The notes under the pieces: model-generated
What the model was told of the DNA's origin: nothing
Databases searched by the model: none
What the model saw: only the letters and a program-made list of their open reading frames with translations
Origin: JBFMAI01 sp040755725
Lineage (GTDB): Bacteria > Planctomycetota > Phycisphaerae > UBA1845 > Fen-1342
DNA length: 64,000 bases
NCBI GenBank assembly: GCA_040755725.1
Contig: JBFMAI010000008.1
Span: forward strand, 1-64,000
Reading direction: 5' to 3'
Position numbers and translations under genes: made by a program
Shown here: positions 57,868-64,000 of the stretch, piece by piece
How the letters are laid out: each line of letters starts with the position of its first letter
Numbering within the stretch: the stretch's first letter is position 1

Positions 57868-59091
57868 ATGCCGATCGTCGTGCAGAAGTTCGGCGGCACC
57901 AGCCTCGCCGACGCAGCCCGCGTCCATCTCGCGGCGCGGCGGGCCGTGCGGGCGCTGCTGGAGGGCAACCAGGTCGTTCTGGTCGTCTCGGCCATGGGCG
58001 ACACGACCAGCCGGCTCACGCAACTGGCATACCAGGTCTCCCGCCGGCCGGCGAAGCGGGAGCTGGATGTCCTGTTGGCCACCGGCGAGCAGATCAGCAT
58101 CGCGCTGGTGGCCATGGCCATTCACGAAGCCGGGTACGAGGCCATCAGCCTGACCGGGGCCCAGGTCGGCCTGCTGACCGACAGTGCCCACACGGCCGCC
58201 CGCATCCGGTCGATCGACACGGCGCGCATTCAACGACAGCTTGACGCGGGCAAGATCGTCATCGTGGCCGGTTTTCAGGGCGTGGACCCGGACTTCAACA
58301 TCACAACGCTCGGCCGCGGCGGCAGCGACACGACGGCGGTGGCCCTGGCGGCGGCCTTGAAGGCGCGCGCCTGTGAGATCTACACCGACGTGGACGGCGT
58401 CTACACCGCCGACCCGCGGTTGGTGCCCGCCGCTCGCAAGCTCGACGCGATCACCTACGACGAGATGCTGGAGATGGCCGCGCTGGGGGCCAAGGTCATG
58501 CACCCGCGCTCGATCGAGCTGGGCAAGAAGTTCGGCATCCCGCTGCACATCCGCGGCAGCCTCACCGACAATCCCGGAACCACCATCATGAGTGATATCC
58601 CTGGGCTCGAAGACGTCGCCGTCCGCGGCGTCACGCTGAAGCGGGACATCCTGCGCGTCACGCTGGGCGCCCTGCCCAACGAACCCGGTGCCGCCGCGGC
58701 CGTGTTCGAGGAGATTTCCGGCCGCGGCCTCGTCGTGGACGACATTGTGCAGACGGTGGCGACCGACGGCCGCACGGTGACGTTGGGCTTCACCGTCCCG
58801 GGTTGCGAGGAGGGCGAGCTGCGCGCCCTCGCGGACCTGCTGGCGCAACGCTTCGGGGCCGCCGAGGTCGACGTCAGCACGCAGCGGGCCCGCGTCAGCG
58901 TGGTCGGCATCGGGATGCGGTCGCATGCCGGCGTGGCCGCCCGCCTCTTCGGCGCCCTGGCCGCGGAGAAGATCCCCATCGACAACATCGCCACCAGCGA
59001 GATCGTTATCAGTGTGCTGGTCCCGGCGGCGGACGCGGAGCGGGCGTTGCACGCGGTACACCGGGCGTTTGAGCTGGACCGGGCGACGTAG
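57868..59091 (+). CDS. lysC: Aspartate kinase
   Basis: 407 residues, the size of a stand-alone aspartokinase. The kinase domain has VVQKFGGTSLAD at the N-terminus, ISLTGAQVGLLTD, TTLGRGGSDTTAVALAA and EIYTDVDGVYTADPR; two ACT domains follow (about 265-405) for feedback control by lysine or threonine. It phosphorylates aspartate in the lysine, threonine and methionine pathway. CGGAG is 5 nt before ATG 57868. No neighbouring pathway genes. Confidence 0.96.
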   Translation: MPIVVQKFGGTSLADAARVHLAARRAVRALLEGNQVVLVVSAMGDTTSRLTQLAYQVSRRPAKRELDVLLATGEQISIALVAMAIHEAGYEAISLTGAQVGLLTDSAHTAARIRSIDTARIQRQLDAGKIVIVAGFQGVDPDFNITTLGRGGSDTTAVALAAALKARACEIYTDVDGVYTADPRLVPAARKLDAITYDEMLEMAALGAKVMHPRSIELGKKFGIPLHIRGSLTDNPGTTIMSDIPGLEDVAVRGVTLKRDILRVTLGALPNEPGAAAAVFEEISGRGLVVDDIVQTVATDGRTVTLGFTVPGCEEGELRALADLLAQRFGAAEVDVSTQRARVSVVGIGMRSHAGVAARLFGALAAEKIPIDNIATSEIVISVLVPAADAERALHAVHRAFELDRAT

Positions 59092-59162
59092 CCGGGAAGG
59101 GTAAAGTGCGAAGTTCAAAGTGGGCGTGCCCAGCGCCGCGCAGTTGCGCAGGGGAGTCCCGG

Positions 59163-59558
59163 CTATTCGTCCTTGTTTCCCGCGTGTCCGGAGTCTGCCT
59201 CGTTGAGTTCTCGAATCCGCTCGAGAATCTCGATCAGGACGCGAGTGGGAACGTACCCCTTCGTTTCCACAATGTCACTGGGCTTCAGCGGGACCAGCCA
59301 ATGACAGGCAACCGCACTGCGGCGCCTCAGACGCGTCGCCGGATGGCCTCGAGAATACCACGGTAGCTCGACGTACGCGCGGGGCGGGGGTTCTGGGAAG
59401 GTCGTCGTGATGGCAGCACAGACGAGGGGCGCGTCCAGGATAAGCTCGTCGGAGGCGGTGACGATTATGAGCGGGCGACGTTTGACCTGGCCGCGCGGGT
59501 CCGCAACGTCAGCCCAGACAATCGAACCTTGCGCCGGCTGTCCGGGCGCTGCGTCCAT
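59163..59558 (-). CDS. MazF/PemK-like toxin
   Basis: 131 residues. GSIVWADVADPRGQVKRRP followed by LIIVTASDEL matches the N-terminal strand pair of the MazF/PemK RNase fold, with Arg in the RG.x.KRRP site; a beta region and C-terminal helix (VLIEILERIREL) follow. MazF toxins cleave RNA at specific triplets. It starts 5 nt after the stop of the 100-residue gene at 59564, its most likely cotranscribed partner, so a toxin-antitoxin pair is plausible. The last dozen residues are charged. Confidence 0.8.
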   Translation of the reverse strand: MDAAPGQPAQGSIVWADVADPRGQVKRRPLIIVTASDELILDAPLVCAAITTTFPEPPPRAYVELPWYSRGHPATRLRRRSAVACHWLVPLKPSDIVETKGYVPTRVLIEILERIRELNEADSGHAGNKDE

Positions 59559-59563
59559 TGCGA

Positions 59564-59866
59564 TCAGTCAGCATCGGCCGTGAAGGGGTCCGTGGTGTCG
59601 TCCCACCAGGTCCGAGGCGGCTGGTTCGTCGGGGAGGCTGCCCAGCGAAGCAAGACGCTGCTCGCGGGCGTTGCTTCCGCGAGTCTCCGAGGCCAATTGG
59701 CGGGCGCGATATCCTCACGTCGGCGCGCAGGTTCCCACATGAAACCCGCCGGGCTACGCGTGCGTTGGCTCGGGGTCAGAGGGGCATCCGGCTGATGCTC
59801 CTGCTCGGCCAAGAAGCGGGGCATTTGCCTGTCCGCCACACCCAGCGGATGCTCATTGGGATTCAT
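59564..59866 (-). CDS. Hypothetical protein, candidate antitoxin of the MazF-like toxin
   Basis: 100 residues, Pro/Ala/Arg-rich and probably partly disordered (GVADRQMPRF, PLTPSQRTRSPAGFMWEP, RTWWDDTTDPFTADAD). No known antitoxin DNA-binding domain (AbrB, RHH or HTH) can be seen. The ATG overlaps the upstream DUF6941 gene by 14 nt, with GGAG about 10 nt before it, and the stop is 5 nt before the toxin start. The position is that of an antitoxin; the sequence is not recognised. Confidence 0.5.
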   Translation of the reverse strand: MNPNEHPLGVADRQMPRFLAEQEHQPDAPLTPSQRTRSPAGFMWEPARRREDIAPANWPRRLAEATPASSVLLRWAASPTNQPPRTWWDDTTDPFTADAD

Positions 59867-60284
59867 GGGGCTTGTTCTCCGGTCGCCCAGTTGCCAACCG
59901 CACCAGGAAGGGCCGTTGCTGCAGGACGGCGCCGTCGGCCTTCAATTCTACCCAGTACTTCCCCTCCTCGGGGAAGACCAAGTTGCGCAACTCCACATGG
60001 ATGTCGGTGATCGCGAGGGGATCGGCGACCTTCATCGGTCCACCCAAGTGGGCCACTTCATGCCCCGTCCTCTCGTGCAGGATGCTCAGCACAACCTCGT
60101 AGTCGCCGCGACCGTTTGTGAGCGTGAACAGAACGCACATGCGCTCGAAGCGGCACGGGAGTGCCGGGGTTTCGATCTGATTGAACGTCCCGATAATAAC
60201 GAGGTTCTTCGTTCGCTCGTCCCGGTAGACGTTCTCGCAAACGATGATCGAGATACAGGTGAGCTCTTCCGGGTTCTTCGGCAT
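59853..60284 (-). CDS. DUF6941 family protein
   Basis: 143 residues. CISIIVCENVYRDERTKNLV and IIGTFNQIE near the N-terminus and a beta-sandwich pattern ending PFLVRL are those of DUF6941, a small family of unknown function common in environmental bacteria. Start at ATG 60284; no clear Shine-Dalgarno. It is the first of three leftward genes (DUF6941, unknown, MazF-like) with overlapping or touching ends. Its link to the toxin could be accidental. Confidence 0.72.
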   Translation of the reverse strand: MPKNPEELTCISIIVCENVYRDERTKNLVIIGTFNQIETPALPCRFERMCVLFTLTNGRGDYEVVLSILHERTGHEVAHLGGPMKVADPLAITDIHVELRNLVFPEEGKYWVELKADGAVLQQRPFLVRLATGRPENKPHESQ

Positions 60285-60510
60285 TCGCTGGCGACCCGAC
60301 TGGCTTGGCACCCAACCGGCCTCCAAGAGGGGCGAACCGGGCCTCGAAGGTCGCAGGTCATTCCATTCCTTGCCAAGTATAGGATCGGTACTGCATCCAC
60401 GCAAGTTGCTGCTGCGACCAGCCGCGGGCATCCTCTGCCCGCCGCATCCGCGATAGACTGTGGAGCCTACCTTCGCTGCGAGCACGCGATGCCGTGTTTG
60501 TTGTGGACCG

Positions 60511-62331
60511 ATGATGCCCGACAAAGCCTTTCTGCTGTGTGATCGAGTCCGTGAGGAACTCCTGCCCCGCGTGCGCCAGCCGGCGCAGTACATCGGCGGC
60601 GAGGTCAACCAGCTCGTCCGCCCCGGCGATTGGGCGGCCGCCGAGGTCCGCGTCGCGCTGGCGTTCCCCGACACGTACGCCGTCGGGATGTCGCACCTCG
60701 GTACGCAAATCCTGTACTGGCTCGCCAATCACACGCCGGGCGTCTGTGCCGAACGTGTCTACAGCCCGTGGGTGGACGCCGAGTGCGTCATGCGCGAGCG
60801 CCAGATTCCGTTGTTCACCTGGGACACACGCCAGCCGGTGCGTTCCGCCGACATTCTGGGCATCTCGTTGCAATACGAGCTTTGCTACCCCGGCGTGCTC
60901 AATCTGCTCGATCTCGCCGGCATCCCGCCGCGGGCCGCCGACCGCACCGACGATGATCCGCTGGTCATCGCCGGCGGGCCGCAGGCCGACAATCCCGAAC
61001 CGCTGGCCGAGTTCCTGGACCTGGTGGTCATTGGCGACGGCGAGCACGCCCTGGCGCAGATTCTTGGCGCCGTAAAGGAGTACAAGCGCGCCGGCGTCCG
61101 CCGCCGCGACATGACCGTCCTGCTCGCCCGGCGCTTCCCGTGGCTCTATGCCCCAAACCTGTACGCGGCGGCGTACAACAGCGACGGCACGCTGGCCGAT
61201 CTGCGGCCGACGGTGGACGGCCTGCCGGCACGCATCGAGCGCGGCCACACGCCCGACTTCGAGACCGCCCCCTTTCCGACGCGCCCGCTCGTGCCGTGGA
61301 CGGAGATCGTGCATGACCGCATCGCCATCGAGATCATGCGCGGCTGCCCGAACCTGTGCCGTTTTTGCCATGCCGGCTACACCAAACGCCCGCTACGGCT
61401 GCGCAGCGTGGACCGGGTGCTGGAGCTGGCGGAGGCCGCGTACGCGGCGACCGGACAGGAGGAGATCGGCCTGCTGTCGCTCTCGACCAGCGACTATCCG
61501 CACCTGCGCGAGCTGGCCGAGCGCATGAACGAACGCTTCACGCCGCGCATGACGAACATCAGCTTCCCGTCGCTGCGCGTCGATCGGATGCTCGCGGACA
61601 TCCCCTGGCTCGGGCGCTCGGTCCGCAAGGGCGGCCTGACGATCGCCGTCGAGGCCGCCGCGGATGATCTCCGTCAGGCCCTGCGCAAGAAGGTCAGCAA
61701 CGGTGACCTGCTGGCGGGCGTGCGGGCGGCGTACGAGGCCGGCTGGAAACGCGTCAAGCTCTACTTCATGGCCGGTTTCCCCGGCGAGCGGCCCGAAGAC
61801 ATCGACGGCATCTTCGACCTCGCTTTCGCCGTCAGTCAGGAACGCCGCACGCTCGGCAAGCCGCCGGCCGCGGTGACCGCATCCGTGAGTTGGCTCGTGC
61901 CCAAGCCCTTCACGCCGCTGCAATGGGCGGCCCAGCCGCGGGTCGAGTATTTCGAAGCGGTCCGGCGCCAGTTGCGGGACCGCGCCCGCCAGCGGCGCTC
62001 GGCCGTCCACGTTCTCACGCACCATCCGCAGCGCTCGGTGCTCGAAGCCGTGTTGGCGCGCGGCGACCGCCGCCTCGGCGCCGTTGTTCACGCCGCCTGG
62101 CGACGCGGGGCGCGATTTGACGGCTGGGAGGACCAGTTCGATTTCGGGCGTTGGCAGGCGGCGTTCGCCGAGGCCGGCGTCGATCCCGACTTCTATGCCC
62201 ACCGCGAGAGGCCGCTGACCGAGCGTCTACCCTGGGACCATATCGGACTACGGCTCCGCCGCGAGTATCTTGAGCACGCCTATCGTGACATGCTGATGCG
62301 CACCAGCTCGGCCAACCGGCCCGACGCTTGA
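60511..62331 (+). CDS. Radical SAM protein, TIGR03960 type
   Basis: 606 residues. A B12-binding-like N-terminal part (VALAFPDTYAVGMSHLGTQI, VIAGGPQADNPEPLAEFLD, VVIGDGEHA) precedes the radical SAM core with EIMRGCPNLCRFCHAGY (CxxxCxxC, about residue 280) and FMAGFPGERPEDIDGI. The family usually pairs with, or is fused to, a TIGR03936/DUF2344 protein; that partner is not within the window on this side. Function is unproven; tRNA or protein modification is often suggested. ATG at 60511 is followed by a second at 60514. Confidence 0.9.
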   Translation: MMPDKAFLLCDRVREELLPRVRQPAQYIGGEVNQLVRPGDWAAAEVRVALAFPDTYAVGMSHLGTQILYWLANHTPGVCAERVYSPWVDAECVMRERQIPLFTWDTRQPVRSADILGISLQYELCYPGVLNLLDLAGIPPRAADRTDDDPLVIAGGPQADNPEPLAEFLDLVVIGDGEHALAQILGAVKEYKRAGVRRRDMTVLLARRFPWLYAPNLYAAAYNSDGTLADLRPTVDGLPARIERGHTPDFETAPFPTRPLVPWTEIVHDRIAIEIMRGCPNLCRFCHAGYTKRPLRLRSVDRVLELAEAAYAATGQEEIGLLSLSTSDYPHLRELAERMNERFTPRMTNISFPSLRVDRMLADIPWLGRSVRKGGLTIAVEAAADDLRQALRKKVSNGDLLAGVRAAYEAGWKRVKLYFMAGFPGERPEDIDGIFDLAFAVSQERRTLGKPPAAVTASVSWLVPKPFTPLQWAAQPRVEYFEAVRRQLRDRARQRRSAVHVLTHHPQRSVLEAVLARGDRRLGAVVHAAWRRGARFDGWEDQFDFGRWQAAFAEAGVDPDFYAHRERPLTERLPWDHIGLRLRREYLEHAYRDMLMRTSSANRPDA

Positions 62332-62496
62332 CTTCGGTTCCCGGCGGTTCCTAACACCTTACAGAGATTTGTCGCGTGGGGGGTTGCGCGCCGTCCAGTG
62401 GGGGCGGCGAGTGCGGGCCGTGCGCGACTAGGCCGCGTAGTTCGGCGGGCGGGCCCCCTGGAGGGCCGGTGGGCACGCCGGACGCGGAGAAACACC

Positions 62497-63261
62497 ATGC
62501 GGACATTGGCAGTTGCGTTGACGGCAGCACTGTTGGCGGTGGGCGCGTCGGCCGCCCCCATCTACCCGACCATTGGCGGGCACGATTTCAACTTCGGGGG
62601 CTACAACTCCGACGCCACGATCGAGTACCTGACCAACGGCGTCCTGCCGGACACGTTGACCTACACGCCGAAAGGGCCCGGGTATGACCACGAAGTGACG
62701 GCGTATTGGCCGAACTGGCCGGCCCAGCCGGTGCTCCCGGTGTGGGACCTGGGCGGCCTGCCGAACTTCGGCGGCGACCTCATCCTGGGGATGATGTTCA
62801 CCGGGCAGGATGCCCCGTACACGGGGCCGGGCGGCGTGATTGACGTGAGCCTGACCGGCCGGGGGTTCAAGGTCGGACAGGCGTCTGCGGACCTGGAAAT
62901 CTGGGGCACGATCTACCTGAACCAAAACGTCACGTTCCAGGGCCTGCTGTGGGCGATGGACATCGAGAAAGCTTCGCTCTACGGCTACTCGAACCAGGCG
63001 ACGTATGTTGTGGAGGGCGTCGGCGCGATCGTCGGCGGGGCCGTGCCGGAGTACTTCGAGCTGATCGGCCAGCAGGGCGCCGTTCGCGGCCACCTCGACT
63101 TCATTGATCGCCCGCTCGGTTGGATACCGCCGGTGTACGACCCGCTGATGGATGTGGACCACCGCGTCCGCGCCGGCTACTCCGGCGAGACCGGCTGGGT
63201 GCCCGAACCGGCGGCGCTGAGCCTGCTGCTGGCCGGCCTAGCGCTACTCCGCCGACGCTAG
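62497..63261 (+). CDS. PEP-CTERM sorting-domain secreted protein
   Basis: 254 residues. Signal peptide RTLAVALTAALLAVGASAAP; a beta-rich mature chain (GGHDFNFGGYNSDATIEYL, DLILGMMFTGQDAPYTGPGG, IWGTIYLNQNVTFQG) and a C-terminal PEP-CTERM tail (WVPEPAALSLLLAGLALLRR). CGGAG lies 7 nt before ATG 62497. Unrelated in its body to the three PEP-CTERM proteins at the left end. Function unknown. Confidence 0.85.
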   Translation: MRTLAVALTAALLAVGASAAPIYPTIGGHDFNFGGYNSDATIEYLTNGVLPDTLTYTPKGPGYDHEVTAYWPNWPAQPVLPVWDLGGLPNFGGDLILGMMFTGQDAPYTGPGGVIDVSLTGRGFKVGQASADLEIWGTIYLNQNVTFQGLLWAMDIEKASLYGYSNQATYVVEGVGAIVGGAVPEYFELIGQQGAVRGHLDFIDRPLGWIPPVYDPLMDVDHRVRAGYSGETGWVPEPAALSLLLAGLALLRRR

Positions 63262-63883
63262 ACTGGTGTTCATGGTCGTGCGACCTGGTAGGGCGAGGCT
63301 GTCTCCTGCGACGACCCTGCCGGCCTGTCGAGCCGCGGCTCGCCAGGAGACTCGCCCTCTCGGCTGGCGTCCGATAACTCTGACATACCCGTTTGGCGAG
63401 TTTGATACAATTGAATCGAGAACCCCCCGGGCGGCGGCGCCAGGGCCGTTTGGGGCAAGAGCCCTAACTATATCTGCTTGACCTCGGTGGCAGTTCGGAG
63501 CCGTCGCGCCAGGGTTCGGCCCGGCCGATGGGCCGCCATCGTCTGGGTCATTTCGGGCGTCGTTACACCACGCGCCCGCGTAGCGGGTACTCCCGTCCAT
63601 CGCTGGGGCTCTTTTTCGATACCACCTCACCGCTCTCGACGTCGCCGAACTCCGCGACCGGAATCGGCGGGGCGTCGCCCCGCCCGGCTGCCGGCATCCA
63701 CCGGGCCGGCCGGGGGCTGCTTCAGCCACCGGGGGTTCTTGAAAAGCCGATTTTCTCTTGCGGACGGCGGTCCAATAACCTATCATGCGGAATGAGGAGC
63801 TTGTGGATACCTTGCTCGGAGGTCGGGCCCCCGGGCAGGTGGCCGTATTACCAATTCCGCTTCGGCAGGAAGGAGGAGAGTGT
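63262..63883. other. Gene-free spacer, 622 nt
   Basis: No credible gene. It contains CTCGCCAGGAGACTCGCCCT (about 63339), a dispersed-repeat-like word, and the palindrome GGCGGGGCGTCGCCCCGCC (about 63668-63686). The right half probably carries the promoter and leader of the gene starting at 63884. Confidence 0.5.
63758..63786 (+). promoter_or_regulatory. Possible promoter for the gene at 63884
   Basis: TTGCGG (63758-63763), 17-bp spacer, TATCAT (63781-63786, 5 of 6). It would leave a leader of about 90 nt. The -35 is weak. Confidence 0.4.
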
Positions 63884-64000
63884 ATGAGGATTCTGGGACT
63901 GATTCTGCTAGGGGTTTGCGCGGCCACGGTGGTCGGGCAGACGTTTGTGTACGACAACTTCGGTGCGAACTGGACGTACAACACCGGCACGGGTTACACG
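63884..64000 (+). CDS. Secreted protein, 5' part only (cut by window end)
   Basis: 39 codons are visible. The N-terminus RILGLILLGVCAATVVGQTF is a signal peptide, then YDNFGANWTYNTGTGYT, a start typical of planctomycete beta-sandwich secreted or PEP-CTERM proteins. Shine-Dalgarno GGAAGGAGGAGAG is very strong. The rest lies outside the window, so the family cannot be named. Confidence 0.75.
   Translation, partial: MRILGLILLGVCAATVVGQTFVYDNFGANWTYNTGTGYT

Noticed and set aside
57745..59118. A 457-codon leftward open frame over lysC
   Set aside because: The opposite strand encodes an intact aspartokinase.

Overview
The window comes from a high-GC bacterium that looks like a planctomycete, probably of the Phycisphaerae type. 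The pointers are several proteins with PEP-CTERM sorting tails, a peptidase ending in a dockerin-like repeat, a CxxCG...CPECG zinc-ribbon membrane protein, TPR-fused glycosyltransferases, PilZ proteins, and spacers crowded with short palindromic repeats. Taxonomy is inferred from gene content only. No phage, integrase, CRISPR array or rRNA was seen.

Layout. 0-13 kb: a tandem PEP-CTERM pair plus a decayed third copy, a Nudix hydrolase, an MFS permease, TatA, PilZ, a cytidylate-kinase-like P-loop protein, then a leftward block of HypB-like GTPase, pyruvate:ferredoxin oxidoreductase (nifJ) and a dihydroorotate-dehydrogenase-like protein. 13-16 kb: tRNA-His, a REP-associated tyrosine transposase between arrays of its palindromes, a zinc-ribbon membrane protein and a type IIB topoisomerase A subunit (TopoVI-A/Spo11 family) with no B subunit nearby. 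16-23.5 kb: a YidE/AspT-type transporter, a PKD-domain protein with a tiny membrane partner, a lipoprotein, YebC, TrmB, a second PilZ protein and CysK.

23.6-39.7 kb: a 16-kb leftward type II secretion-like cluster in canonical order, GspE, GspF, three GspG-like pseudopilins, then GspH-, I-, J- and K-like proteins. GspK-like is about 1250 aa. Secretin, GspC/L/M and prepilin peptidase are absent from the window. The spacers, and the prepilin leaders themselves, are full of short palindromic repeats.

39.8-64 kb: a glycosyltransferase-TPR fusion; an ALDH7-family dehydrogenase carrying an in-frame repeat-derived insertion; a AAA+/TPR plus TPR/membrane gene pair bracketed by 69-bp direct repeats copied from the 3' end of that dehydrogenase; a coiled-coil membrane protein with a BRCT-like end; a second membrane glycosyltransferase; a YmdB-type phosphodiesterase; an oligopeptide-binding protein; a bifunctional-nuclease-family protein; a putative hydrolase lipoprotein; tRNA-Ser; an M1 peptidase with dockerin; aspartokinase; a MazF-like toxin operon with an unrecognised partner; a radical SAM protein; a fourth PEP-CTERM protein; and the start of another secreted protein cut by the window edge.

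The most unusual theme is short repeats invading coding sequence. They lie in the cleavable leaders of prepilins, and once inside a folded metabolic enzyme. This resembles Rickettsia palindromic elements in principle, in an organism where I know of no such description.
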